This document shows, piece after piece, positions 23,055-38,000 of a DNA stretch of 64,000 nucleotides. Origin of the DNA: Owenia fusiformis. Its lineage: Eukaryota; Annelida; Polychaeta; Sabellida; Oweniidae. Every line of letters begins with the position of its first letter. The first letter of the stretch is position 1. The stretch spans positions 27,705,915 through 27,769,914 of the forward strand of contig CAIIXF020000001.1 in assembly GCA_903813345.2 (NCBI GenBank). The letters run 5' to 3'. The translations under genes and the position numbers were made by a program. The notes beneath the pieces were generated by a model. That model was not told the DNA's origin, did no database searches, and was given only the letters and a program-made list of their open reading frames with translations.

Positions 23055-26000
23055 CTGAAAACATAAATATTACGATTGAGAAATTATCTTTTAAACCTAT
23101 GAAATGCTTAGAAATGTCAAGAGTAAATAAGTTAGACTTTATGGATATCATTTGGTTTTCCAATGAATGACATTTCACAGTTGCCAGTGACATCTTTTAA
23201 ACCAGTCAATATTTCAAATATAACGATAGCTGGAATCTTGATTCATATTTCAAGATGAAGTTAATACGAGGTTTTAACATGCAAAATGTCACCACCTGCC
23301 ATTTGTTACAGATGCAGACCGCGAACCACAAAAAGTTGGAGATTATACCAATATTACCTTAACAAACAAATGAGAGACCATGTCAATATTCTGGTGTTGT
23401 CACATTTGTTACTTACCATTTTCTCATTAGCTAGTATCTGTATTTGTTCTGGAGCATATCCCATGGTGGTGGCTATCTTCTGACGCACTGAGCCTAGCCT
23501 CTCATTAGTGTGAGCCTACAAGTGTGGACAACGATCATAATGATCTTAGCATTTATCTTTTTGTCAAATTTGTTACATAAATCTACACTTAATATTTTCT
23601 GTATTTCAAAGAAAATATGCAGTAAACAAGTTTTAGTTTCTGTGCCTTGAATGGTCTAGGAAGTATCCATTTGAGATCAACCTGGAAAATAAAAGCATCT
23701 ACTTACGACTTGTGAGAAATCTGTCTTGGGTGATTCACATGAAATGTAGAGTGTGATTGGTTGACCCTGAAATGATGTACCATGTGGAAGAATCGTACGC
23801 TGGGTAGTGTGGGTGTCCTCTACTGTCATGATGTATCGCTCAGCAATCAACAAAAGACGCTCTATGTTCAACAGCTTGGCAGACCTGTGAGGATCATAAT
23901 GTAACATGGCATTATTAATTTCAAATACACATACATGGGAAAAACTTAAATCCACTCTAATCTATGATTACAATTTAGTCAATACAATTCCCCGACACAT
24001 CATTAATGTTAAAGGCAGAATCAGTTCTATAGGGGTGTCAAAATTACAAGCAACACGTACAGTTGACCTACCAATATATTCCTTACAATCTCAAATAATA
24101 TATTCAGGATTCAAAGTGCAAAAATGGAAAAAATGTCAAAATTCTCCGAAATAAAGTATACATGTACACTGGGGATATTTAGGGAATAGACATGACAAAG
24201 TATAATATAATATGAGCCAAAAATATTCTAAAATTGAAGTTATCGTTGTCATTTCTACCACTTCTACTACATCTGATACAGCCTTTAAAAATCCTGAGGT
24301 ATCATATCCAGAGTTCTATTAATAGACACATTGTATGTTCAAATAGCTCACTCAGCTAAAATTACCAATGTTTGAATTTAAATAGAAACTCAGTCAGGTT
24401 TGATGAGTTCAATATTCTGTTAAGGCAAGTGGTCTTACTTGGATGGAGAGGGTACACTAGCAACCTCAGGTACAGTGGGAGCAGTAATGATCCTGGTTGC
24501 AAAAGCAATAGTCTGAGCAATAGCTGTCCCACCCATTGTAATCATGGCAGCCTCTAGGCGTGAATAACACTCTTTGGTAAACTTCTTATGCAGACCTACT
24601 GGATCCTGAAAAATTAAGGTATTAGCTTGAAATCTTTATTACAACATTGAAGAATTTTGAATTCAAAATAATTTGCATGTTTCTGAAGACCTATTCAACG
24701 CTATGTTTTGTTGAATAAAGCAATTTTTGCTTGGCATAGTGAAATGTAATGATAATATGAAGATAACTGTAGTTTTCTTTTATGCAACAGTCAATTATGT
24801 CATACGGGTAGTTAAGTGTAAAATGTCTTGCAATATTTACATGATTGTTATTCCATACACAATAAATCTAGTTCTTTCCAATCTTTCTGAAGTTCCCCCA
24901 CTATTTCTTCATCTAGGTTCAAAATTCTATATGTCCAGACCTTACAAAAATACTCTAAACTGTCAAAATATCTCAACTTTCATGGTTATCCAAATCTCAA
25001 AAAGGCAATTGGGGGGTCAAATTCTTTAAAATCATGCAGTATCTTTCAAGTGATTTTGGGCCAAAATTGTCAAATGTGAACCCCCCAGAATTTTTTGAAG
25101 TGAACCACCTTGACTCAAGACTTACTTTTTTCAGTTTAGCGTTGAGTTCAGTATAGGACATTTTAAGTAGGAGTTTGATTGCCATCCAAGCTATCTCAGT
25201 ATCTGATGTGTTTAGGCAAACCTCCCACAGGTAATCGATCCCTTTCAAATCCATCTTTTCAACTATCTAAAAAGCAAGAAGGGCAACATATAACAAGGCA
25301 TTAATACAAAATATCATCACCTGCCATTTGTAAGATGCCGAACACCAACCACTGGCTCAAAAAAATCAGAAACCATAACACCACGTGGGGGTGACATAAT
25401 AAATTAAACATTCACTCAATTTGGGGTTGCTTAAATATATAAAATACTGGGGTATGACCATCAAGATATAAAATATTGTGAATGTAGATTAGGCCACTAT
25501 TTGTAAGTTTCAGTTGTCTCTTTGAATGGTATATACATTAATACAATATAATGAAGATTTTTATTGGAATCACATTACACACACACACAATAGAGATGGG
25601 CACCTACCATTGTACTTCCAGACTTCCGCAATTTCTGGTCATACAAGTTGACTTGTTCAAAGAAATTCTTGAAGCAGTAAAACCCTGAAATTGAATATGT
25701 GTATATATATTAGGCCATAAGGAGTAGATTCTTTGTTTTGTGTCCCCTTGCTAAGGCTTGCTTGCACGATTTTCAGTAAATCAGAAAAAACAAACACATC
25801 CAAATAGCAATCACAAGGGTCTGAAAGTACCATCGCATTTCGTTCAATCAGAATCAGACGAAATGGTGGATAATTTGATGTGTGTCAAAATTGACAGTGT
25901 TATTGATTACTTTGACATACATTGTGTTCTTCCTTATTTTTTATTCTTGAATAATAGCTCTACGTTTAAATATATTGTATAAAATGTATAGATATGTGTT

Positions 26001-29000
26001 TGTAGATCTAATCACTACAAATTGGTATGTCATCCCTTTTTATGCCATTGAAATGTATACATTTCTCAGCAAACAAGTTTTTGTATTTTCTTGAGCTTGT
26101 GATTGTTTTCTTTGTACCATTGCATGATTCGGATTTTGTCAGGATGCAAAACAAAGAATCTACTTTTTATGGCCTTAGTAAAATTACCACTTAAAAACTA
26201 CCTTGTTTTCGGTCATGAGCACAAATCTTTTGAACTTTGGACTACATAATGGGCTTTTGTTACTCTAGACTCTGCCACTAACAAAATGCAATCTTTTACT
26301 ATTTCTTGATGTGTGAATATTCAGACAATATGAAGCACTATACAATTTTACAGTTAAATTAATTACCTTTCACACTAATTTTTGTAGGATCAAGCCTTAA
26401 GATTTCCTTCTCGAAGAGGTTAGCCTGTGTGTCTGCCTCCAGATCAGATATTCCTCTTGTGAACCATTCAAAGCAAGTCTGAAAATCAAGAATACTTTGT
26501 TTAGACTATTATTATTGCTGTATAGGGGATGTTAAAACACATGTTGCTGAATAGGTAATGTTAAAAGCATGGTGCTAGGTAATGTGTGCTGTATAGGTGA
26601 TGTTAAAAGCATGGTGCTAGGTAATGTATGCTGTATAGGTGATGTTAAAAGCATGGTGCTAGGTAATGTGTGCTGTATAGGTGATGTTAAAAGCATGGTG
26701 GTAGGTAATGTGTGCTGTATAGGTGATGTTAAAAGCATGGTGCTAGGTAATGTGTGCTGTGTAGGTGATGTTAAAAGCATGGTGCTAGGTAATGTGTGCT
26801 GTATAGGTGATGTTAAAAGCATGGTGGTAGGTAATGTGTGCTGCTGTATAGGTAATGTTAAAAGCATGGTGCTAGGTAATGTGTGCTGTATAGGTAATGT
26901 TAAAAGCATGGTGCTAGGTAATGTGTGCTGTATAGGTGATGTTAAAAGCATGGTGATGTATAGGTAATGTTAAAAGCATGGTGCTAGGTAATGTATGCTG
27001 TATAGGTGATGTTAAAAGCATGGTGCTGTATAGGTAATGTTAAAAGCATGGTGCTAGGTAATGTGTGGTGTATAGGTGATGTTAAAAGCATGGTGTTAGG
27101 TAATGTGTGCTGTATAGGTGATGTTAAAAGCATTGTGCTGTATAGGTAATGTTAAAAGCATGGTGCTGTATAGGTAATGTTAAAAGCATGGTGCTGTATA
27201 GGTAATGTTAAAAGCATGGTGCATTGGTGATGTAGGTGTGTGTAGGTAATAATAAAAAAAAATGGTGCTGTATGTACAGAGTACAATGAAGTTTACAGGA
27301 TACAATACAAATGCAATGTAATGAGTTTAGAAGTTAAGCTTGTCTGATGGAGTAATGTTATAATACAAATTTAATCAACGTAATGTATCCTATCAATAAA
27401 CCTAAACCCTTAATATACTTCCCATTTATCACCTTACCAACAAATGTATGATTGGCCAGGTCATTATTTTAAATATTGTCCCAAAAAGTAAGAATCATTA
27501 GCAATTCAGATTGAACCTTTCCCTCCAAAAACAGAACCAAATGATTTTTTAATGATACAATAAAATTACTAAACTTAACCTTCTCCCCTCCCCAAGTGAT
27601 TGTGTTATTGAGTTTGCGGGATACATCAATATATTGACTTTGACGCTAAGTTAAAGCAAGTGGAAGTATTTATTTCGCTTAGAATGTCTTTCTTTTCCTG
27701 TAAAACAATCACTGATTAGATACTTTACTTCCCACCTGTGTAGCATCACATAATCATATCAAATACCAATTATTCTGTACACTCTTCAGCAAATGGTACC
27801 CTACAAGATCTAAATAGAAATTGCTTTTTTCTGCTGCATTGTGCCTTTTTCTGCCAGGATTGATTTATTTTTCTAAACACCTGTTTTGTCTGAACACTTC
27901 TCAATGTGAAACTTATATGAACACCTATTTATCACAAAAGAACACCTGATAATGAACAGTTTAAACTATTTAATATGAACACTCTTTTCCTTCTAAGACA
28001 AGGAGAAACATCTGAGATGCATCTCAATAGTTTGATTTGTTCCCTGGCAGAGCATCTCACCCTCCAAGTGGAACAAATTGAAAGATATGATACACACATG
28101 CCATCTTCAATAACTTTAACTTCTCCGACAACCTAGAGGTAAACAAACCAACAGGTAAACCCAATAATGGGTCCAGACATTTTAGTCATGGCTGTGATGG
28201 CATATATGCAATGTTTATGTGAGAGAGTCAGTTGGTTTATAGCTCAAGTGATAGAGCATCTGACATGTAATCGGGAGGTTGTGGGTTCGATTCCCATCGA
28301 GGTGGAGTGATCACATGAGCCCTTAGCAGAGGATTGGATCCTATGTTTCAGAATAACCATTAACCAATTTACTTAAAATTGAAAATTTTTAGATTTCATT
28401 TTAAAAATGTAAATAACTATCAATCTTTACAAACCCAGATTTTTTTAAAATACGAATTATTTAGTATCCAATTTACCAGGTAACATTAACACATACCTGC
28501 TATATTGCGTGCATTCAATATTAGAAACACTAATATTATTAATAGAACTTATGATACAACTGCACTCTGACATTTTAGGTCTACTTGACGATCAAAATCA
28601 GACAGGTACAGTATTCATTTATTTATCATGAAAAGGGTGGTACACCAATACAGGGTGCTCTTCCAAAATTATACATAAAATACAAAGGTATTAAAGGGAT
28701 TTCCCAAATATTGCCTGACTTATTTCATTATATTATCATTAGACTTATTTATTGTTACTAGTCCAGTCACACCCACCTGGAGCAAGGTAGAATCAATGAT
28801 ATCTCGGACATGATGAACATTACAAATGGGACATAAGGAATAAAGAACCCTGTATCATTCTTCATATCATGATCAGAGCAATATCGGGTATATAATAGTA
28901 ATATATTTGGGACAGGGATGATATCATGTTTGATATCAGGATTACAGGAATGATATCAGGGATGATATCGATATCATCCTGGGAAAATTCAAAGATTTTA

Positions 29001-32000
29001 TATTTTTTCAAAAAAATCATTTTTCAAAAAAATTTCATTTTTCAAAATAAGTTTTATGTTTTTCATTTTCCTTAAATTCCCAATGCATGTTAGGGCGGCA
29101 TAATATGTAACCCTAATATTTCTAAGAGTCAAACATTTTTTCTCTCATTCACAGAGGACCTTAGGTAGATATTGCTCTTGACCATGGTATAAGGTCATTA
29201 TTCACCTGTTGGGGTGATATGAGGAATATCCCTAGGATGATATCGATATTTCATCCTTGTGATATTCCCCATATCAAATCCCTCCTGGTGAATAACTTCT
29301 TTTCATTGGATATTTGTGCATATACTACCCATACACATAATGCACGGAAGAGGACCCGGGGTTCATAATCAGGATGAATTAGTACACGCATGAATGCTTT
29401 TAATCCAATAAAGAATGATAAATGAAATTCGAATATACTATCACTCCTTTATAAAAAAATTGATATTGTAATTATGGCACTGGTCAATTCATTATGGAAC
29501 CATAATGCAAATTTGAATTTGGTTTAAAGGCCATTTGCTTCTTTGATTTCCAAGATGGTATACAGAGATGTTGGAAAAGCTAAAACACCATGAATCAAGA
29601 TGGGCCAATTGAAGTAATGGTGGGAAATATTTTGATTAATAGCTACTAATTGATTACTTTGATATGGCATTTGGACAAATTTTGGTATGGGTGAATTTTT
29701 GTATTTGTTGATGTATGGATTTCTACTTCTAGTCGGGACTTACACATTATTATCATCCGTGTAAAACAGATAAAGTTTATAAATAATTATCTTTCCAATG
29801 ATTGATTGATTTTTGCGATTTCTGAATTTCTTACTGTTGGTGTACAATCAGATTTCTTGGAACATTTCATTTTCTGTCATCAATAGTTGCTACATAACAC
29901 TCATGTCTGGCCAGAAAAAATTATAGAATAAAATATTAAAGCCTTACATGTAGGGAGTTCCAGATATGACAAAGATTAATTTTAGGCGGTTTTACCCATA
30001 GCAAAAAGTTTCATAAACACCTACTGTATTAATGTAAGGCAATCAATATACGATATTATATTTTTGCCCAAACATACATATAATGAAAAGCTATCACATA
30101 AATAGTCTAAGAGTGTCGTTACATAAAACATTGACATTGTATAAAGCCATGATAATCGGTCTTGTGGTCATTAAGTAATAATTATATATTCACATTTCAT
30201 CAAAATCCTCTATCAAGCAAATAGAAAATCCCAGGAGATGAATTCGTAATAGCCAATCGGAATGTGTTAAACTACTCCCAGGGTTATTCCTATTAGACAG
30301 GATCTCAGCGCACGAAGGAAACAGTCTTTTAATACTTTCCTGCGTAGAGACAAGGATGACAAGCACTTAATATTATCTTGGAAAGACATCTTAGAATTAA
30401 GGTAAAGATTAATTGTGCTTGCATTAAAGAAATAGTTACAGAAAGTTTGTATTTATCTGGTTAAGCAGGTATTTATCATAATAACTATATAATAATCAAT
30501 TTGATCTGTTCTCAAATGACATAGATCAAAAAGAAACTGCCATTCTTTAATACGTAAAATTTTTTTTTGTCCTAAAAATAATAAAATAATCATAATATAT
30601 ATTTTATAAAACATAATAATATTTTTGTTTTTAGAGATGTTATCATTGATATACATGTACTTACAAAAGTAAGTCATGGAAATCTCTAAAATTGCTATAT
30701 CTTATTTTCACTAAATGGCAGTGTCTAAATACTTTTATTATTGTTAGAGCTGTTATTACCCCTCATAACTAAGATTACCTCTAACAAAAGAGGAATTAAA
30801 GATTGATTATGCTTAATGCTCATCTTGTACAGGGTGACACAAAAATGCGACTCTCTTCTAAAGGACGATTCTCGGTTTGGAGAACAGTCTCCTGGGCTAC
30901 TAATATTTTTCATGAAAAATATAGAAATATTACCCAAATTAAACTATGAATATTCAAAAGAGGACATTTAAATCTACAAGATGTAAAAATAACAAATTGG
31001 TCTGAAGCAGGGATATTATGCTCAATTAGACCAATTCAATAAAATACAAGTCTCGATTTGGGGAAAGAAGTTCATCAGTGTACTGCGCTAATATTTTTTT
31101 GCGAAAAATCTAAAAATATTACCCAAATTAAATTATGACTATTCAAAAGAAGACATTCAAACCTATATTATGTAAAAAAAATCAAATTTGTCCAAAGCGG
31201 GGATAATGCTCATTTAGATTGATGAACTTCGTTCTCCAAACCGAGAATCGTCCTTTGGAATAACTTTGAAAATATTACATCAGATTGTGAGTAGATATAA
31301 GTTCAGAAATCAGTTTTTGTCTATTTTCCAAATAAGAGGGTTAATCTATTACATAATTTCCAATCTTACACCATAACAGTGAGTAGCTAGCTAGAATATA
31401 TCATTCAGAGAAGCAGCTAGTGTATGCAGGAGTCACAATTACAATCAGGAAGATGTTATTTTTAGCTTAGACTTTCAAAATTTCCAGAATTCAATGTATT
31501 AAACCAAGCCTATTTATATGATAGAGATATTCAAGAGTTAGGATTCAGAAGTTGGTCTAGCAAGGTCTATGATATACTCAGAAGATGTGATTTGTTATTA
31601 AGATTATTGGAATGACCAAAATATGAATACTGACAATCTAGTGAGCATGGTAGAAAAAAAGTTGAAGGTATTATTTGGAAAAAAATGGAAAAATGATTTG
31701 AACATTTTTTGCACTTTTGGTTTAGTTAGTATTTGTAGTCATATTTAGTTCCTCATTGTTCTAACTAGTGTAATCATGTTATGATACAATATGTCAATTA
31801 AAAAGTTATATATATTATATGAATATAAGTGCTTCCTTTGGCAGACCATTTAGTTTTAATCTGTTTTATCGTAAAAACACCTGATGTCCATGCAGCAAGG
31901 ACCCTACTAAGGATCATGATAGAAATATAGATAGATAAATGACAGCAAACAACGTAATAATAAGAGCGGCTTCACATAAACTGTAAATTGCTAAATGCAT

Positions 32001-35000
32001 GATCATTGTAGATCATAGTATAGTATATACTATGTGACACAGCATGTTTTTTGTTTTAAATGCGTTTTTTAAAATTTCGAATCACCATAAAAATGCATGT
32101 GAACCAGAAGGGCATAAATTCTAGATTTTAATGAGAAATATACCATAGTTCTCACTGAAATAAAAAGGTAAAATGTAAATATGTCTCATAGTCATTTTAT
32201 TCATCAATCATTTGCTGAGTCTTTTGGACAATGTAAATAGATACTTGATTATGAAAAATTATATAATTTCAGTACTTATTTTAAAATATTCAACATACTC
32301 CCCCACAACAATTTATAACTAAAATAGAAAAATACAAAACTTAATTCATTATAGAATAGATCTATCTATATTTAGGAAATGAATTGATTTATTTGTGTTT
32401 TGCAAAATGTAATTTTTCTCTAAACTAAGTATAAACCTGTACGTATTTTCGGTACATGTAGCTATGCCAAAGTAATTGACAAACAGTAGACTAAAGGTAA
32501 CGACACAAATTCCAAAATCAGAAAATTGCATTTCTGAACACTTTTAGATGATTTCACACATGAGAGCATGGTTTGATAAAAAACATGGTAGCTCTAAACC
32601 TCTAAAATTAGAGGGTTCCATTTTTGTGTCACCCTGTAGAACATTACCCATAAAAGGTTTGGATTTACATGTATGTCTATTTTAACAATTAATGCATGAC
32701 TTCTGACTTCAGGTTCTTACAATTCAATATAAATGAAGTTAAGTTTTAATATTTTTAGGTTGAAATGTTGTGAAGTAAAGGCTGTTGGACTACAGTAGGA
32801 TGGAAACAGAAACCCATTATGAACTGAAGAAATAATAACTATTCAACAAAAAAACACCAATATCTTACAAAAGGGATTTAATGACAATTGAATGGAAAAA
32901 AATACAGAAGATATAACAGTAAGATAATTTCATAGAACATTCAGCAAAAATCAAGACAGTTAAAATAATTAAAAAAATACAGACAAACATTGACATTTTC
33001 AGCAATCCTTGAAACAATCATCAAACAGATAGTCAAGATGACCGACTTAGCCACAAAGATCAAATATATCTCTCTGATATTCACACCGACAGTCTTCCTT
33101 CTAGGCTTGTTAGGTAACACGATGAGCTTTATTGTTATGATACGTAAGAAAAATCGTTCACAGAACACATGCTTCAGCCTTGCCATCATCGCACTTGTTG
33201 ACAACGCCCAAATGATCACGCTCATCTGTAACTGGATCCACGGGGTCCTCAACTCGAAGGATGACAACAGCTGTAAGCTTATCATCTACTTTGTGGACTT
33301 GTTCATGGAGACATCAATTTATTTCATAATCATTATGACGATAGATAGAGTCATGACTGTATGTTTCCCTTTGAAACAATATGGGAACTCTACAAAAAAG
33401 TTAGGTGTTGTTTTCGGGGCTGTGTTTCTCTTTCTGGTCTTAAGAAACATACCATTCTATATATTTGGCTTCAGTACAATGGATCAATCCACAGGTACTA
33501 CTATATGTGTGGTGTATGACCAAGCCCTATCAACTCCACTTGTCAAAGTTTTGCCTTGGTTCGACATCTGTTTTCAAACTCTTGTACCATTTGTCATTCT
33601 TGTGATATGTAATGGTATTATAATTCACAAGTTGCGACTCAGGGCAAAGCAGGTTGCAAATTTAGGGGTCAATGAGGTCACTCAAAATTTGGTAGTTTCT
33701 CAAAATTCAGTTACGGTAATGTTACTTTTTGTTTCATTTGCAGTTCTGATTCTGACCCTCCCGTTTAATATTCTCGTTCTCTTTGGACCACTGGTAGAAT
33801 CAGGCAAAATAGATCCGGAAACATTCAGTGTAACATTTTGGATAATGTTTAACCTTTATTACGCAAACAATGCCGTCAACTTTTATCTATGTTTGATGGG
33901 TGGTAGAGGTTTCCGAAAGGATGTGCGAATGCTGTTATGTCGTAAACAAAATGCTGTCACTGTCGTTCAAAGCATCAACACTGGTATACTCGTAACAAAT
34001 GGGCTGTGATTCAATTCACTTTGAAGCATTGATCAACCTCATTGGTTATAATTACCCAAATCTTTGAACTCACTGAGCCAATTGGGGGATCCCTAAAAAA
34101 ACTACCACTCTCATTGGTTAAAGGCAAAAGTTTACTGGTCCAAATCATAGGGTAGACTAGGTAGGACTCAACAGTTAAAAATAATCTAGGGTAGCACTCA
34201 AAATTGGTTAAACTGATTGTAATCATAGGGTAGTGCTCAAAATTGTTTAAACTGGTTCTAATCACAAGGTAGTGCTCAACAGCACATTGCTTAAACTGGT
34301 TCTAATCATATGGTAGTGCTCAAAATTGTTTAAACTGGTTCTAATCACAAGGTAGTGCTCAACAGCACATTGCTTAAACTGGTTCTAATCATATGGTAGT
34401 GCTCAAAATTGTTTCAACCTGTTCTAATCATAGGGTAGTGCTCAACATTGATTAAAAGCAAAAGTTCATTGGTCTAAATCAAAGGCCGAGGCTACTGCAA
34501 AACATGATGATCTCAGATTATATTAATTTGAACATAAAACCCAACAGCCAAAGGCAACTATAGAAAAACTTGATACCCTTCTCCTGGCATTATAACTTGA
34601 ATGTCAACTTCTGAAACATGCAGTTTAATTAAAACGGTAACAAAGACTGGGATGAGTTAAAAGTAGCTTTCTAAAAAATGATTCTGATATTTTTTGTTTA
34701 TTTGGCAATTATTTGGAAAAAATCAGATTTCCTTATTCAATTCTGATAAATAAGGACAAATCTGCATCTTAAATACTGATTAGGCCTAACTTATTTGCTT
34801 AGATAGCTAATTATATTTCAGATGATCAATTGCATTTGGATATTTTTTGAAAAGATGTAAAAATGTATAAATTCTGTATTGTGATGGTTTAATGACCTAA
34901 CTCTCTTGGACTTTATTTTCCATTAATGAGATATATCATATTTTCACAAGTATCATATGTCCATTCATGGTTAATTAAGAAAGGTGTTACAGGATAACAT

Positions 35001-38000
35001 GTTATATTTTTATTTAATAAGAGTCATTAACCGGATTTACACTTCACTCATGTGTCTCATACATCAAACATTGTGATCTTAAGATAACTCCAGTTTCTCA
35101 AGAGAACTTGCCTAAGATGTCTCAGTCAAAACATTTGGGACCAAAGCAAGATGTCTTAAAACGTAAAAGATGTCCTACTATTGGTTTTAGCTTTGAGCTC
35201 TTACCCAGTTTTAGATATATTGTAAAGAACAAAAACCGCATTCAAAGAACAAGATCTTTGGCAGATCTTTCTTATACTGTATGTGCCTTTTATAAGTTGA
35301 AAACCTTGCCACACATTTTCTGTTTTTTATCACACTTTTTTAGAATTTATTTCCTTGATCTGTATATATCTAAAAAAACTATTTTCCTTAAAAAGGGTAT
35401 AAACAGGATTGCAATCGCTTTAAACAATGACTTCCATTGCCTTCAGTCAATGCTGAACTGATGGTTCTTGAATTTTTCTTCTAGATCCACCTGTTCAAAG
35501 TGTGAACTCAAATATGAAAAGAATAAATGTAAATGCCTATAATACCCTCGGGCGATTGAAGCATATACTTTGTATATCTTGTAAGTAAATAAATAAATAT
35601 ATCTTTTCCTGAATTTTCGTAAGAGCTCTGAGCGAAAACCCCTTGGAATGCTTTATATACATGACGTGTAAATAGGTCTAGTGTCTGTGTTACATGTTGT
35701 AATATGTGTTGATGTACATTTAATCAGCATCATATGAAATATATTCGTCAAGATACAAACTTAATTATCACGTGGTTAGGAGTTCCTAAGCGGTATGATT
35801 GGTCAATTGTGATGATGATTGGTCAATTCTGTATTATATGGCGCAGGAATAATTTTCATTTGATACATTGGACTGTATTACTACGGAGTCATTAGAAATG
35901 ATGTGATGTCATTAGTTATATAACTTCATTACTGAAAACAATTGTATGACGTTATTTCTTATGTAATGCAATATGGAAGCTTGTCATAGTCACTGAAGAA
36001 AATATTCTCCATTCAACATCAAGATTGGTAAACGAACAGGATATCCCTAAAAGATCAATTCATTGCACTAATGAAAGCCCTAGACTTGTGATAAAATTTT
36101 TACACGTTTCAGCTTATGTGATGTAAGAAACATTCCTCTCAGGTAATCATGAATCACAACTCAAGGTTCGCTTCCGTGGATGATACATTTCTACCTTTTG
36201 TGGAATACTTAATTTCCTGTATCACATGCGATGCTGTAACGTGCGATAGTACTTTTCTTTCCTGGGCAATATATGTCCACTTTGCTCAACTTCATTGCCT
36301 ATCAAAAGATCTTAAAAATATACAACAAAAAAATCAAAAATAGCCATCTGAAAATTAACCCACCCAACAGGCCCAAAAACTATAATTCTGTTCTAGATAT
36401 TTCCAAATCAATCCATCAAGCAGTAGCATTTGTTTTTCAATACTTAAATCTCTGAAAGATTGCCTTCTAAAATGTTATGATGCATACATGATATTTGATA
36501 TTAAGTGTCACTCATGTAATGTCCATTACACATTTTAGTAATTGAATGTTGAAATTTGATATCGAATGTAACCCTTTATTCTAGCTTATTTAATAATTGC
36601 CTCACGACTGATTTTTCATGAGTGCCTCTGTATTTCATAATTCATATCTAGTTGATGATCCTTCTAAAATTTTAGATAATATAGATATACAGTATTTTAA
36701 TTTATTTTGTTAATGAATAAATGTGTTTATGGTTTAAATTAGGTAGAATTATAAAACAAAACAAAATGTTGTGTTTGTTTTTTGACCATGGGGCTAGATC
36801 AGGATGTTGTATGTGTTGAGGGAGTCTGAAGATCCCAAACCTCATTGATTCTTTCTAGACATCAGCAGTCAACCCCCCCCCCTCAACTAACCAGAAAATC
36901 CTTGAGTCAGAGACGACATATTCTGTGTTTACTCTAATTGCCACCATCGTATATGACCATAATGTCACTTAAATCTACAGATTAGTATAAGTTGTCTTCA
37001 ATTTCAGATATTTTCAAGAGACACATAATGAGAGTAGAATTAAAAGTGAAGATTTTTTGCAAGGGTTACCTCCATGTCCTCGTAGCAGGCACTGGGATTG
37101 GCAGCCATGGTTTCCCAGATTTCGCGGGCCCTGTGCCAGTGAAGGTACAATACTCCCTCTTGTAGAATAAACTGAAGGAAGTTTAGGTGTGTCGTCATGT
37201 ACTGAAAAGAAAGCATTCGAGTGATAAGAAAAATGCATGGCAACATGGTAGACACAGTTAATGAAAACGCAGGCTATTTTCTTTCAGAACAATGTCATAC
37301 ATTTATGTAAAAACATAATTTGCTCAGTAAAAACTAGATAACAGCAAAACCAAGGTATATGGATGGTTTGCTAAAAGATAACTTTATTTCATGTTTTATA
37401 CAAGGCCTTTTTACCATACCAAACCCTAGTATAATTGTCACATTGACTTGAGACTGTTACAATTATAACACATGTATTTCTTTAAAATGAGGACCAGACG
37501 GTGGTTAGGATAGACAATTACGCAAGGCAGTTGTAAATAGGTGAATCAGGCAAATACATTTCCACAAAATTGGCTTGATTCGAAAGCCTTGCTCCTGGCT
37601 ACATGCTTGAGGACTTTTTAATTACAAAGGGGTGAAAAGGTGAACTATTATAAAATCTCATTTCCTCACCAAACCCAACACACGTCTTTAACTTATAAGA
37701 ACTCTCCTAGGGACGCTTGAAAGGTAAAATTACGAACATGACCACCTTCTTCCTTTTTGTTTAATTAAATTGGCTATCACGTGTTGTCTTGCAGCAATCA
37801 GTAACACGTCATCAATCTATTCATAAGAGAATTATTTCCTAGCTCAAATTTCTGTTATCTAACTTGTTTTCAACTTCGCTTCAAGTTGTAATTGACCTGG
37901 TCATCCTGATGTGCATTTTTATATATTTTTTTTATTATTGTCTGGTTATAAAGCCATTGTTTATAATCTCAGTGATCTCCCCAGCATTAAAGCAAGTGGG

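Larger units (their letters stand above)
30828..32638. repeat. Mariner-like TIR pair (TACAGGGTGACACAAAAATG) 1.81 kb apart
   Basis: A 20 bp end at 30828-30847 returns as an exact complement at 32619-32638. The TA at each border fits Tc1/mariner target duplication. The same end type bounds a 121 bp MITE at 46606-46726. The interior is a patchwork of other repeats with no transposase, so it could be one element enlarged by insertions or two solo ends. Confidence 0.55.
26479..37069 (-). other. USP24 intron 14 (10.6 kb) with a nested gene
   Basis: The intron holds, from its 3' end, a 42 bp minisatellite, a tRNA-like SINE, GATATC-rich inverted repeats, a mariner-type TIR pair, a retroelement fragment and a whole GPCR gene on the opposite strand. 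No other USP24 exon is seen between 26478 and 37070, and exons 14 and 15 join in phase. Confidence 0.75.

Noticed and set aside
26532-26967. Overlapping 139- and 132-codon open frames on opposite strands
   Set aside because: Both are translations of a 42 bp tandem repeat whose length is a multiple of three; no start context or family features.
32941-33285. 114-codon - strand frame
   Set aside because: Antisense shadow of the GPCR gene.
35108-35461. 117-codon + strand frame in USP24 intron 14
   Set aside because: Biased, low-complexity composition, no domain or splice context; likely chance, though not excluded.
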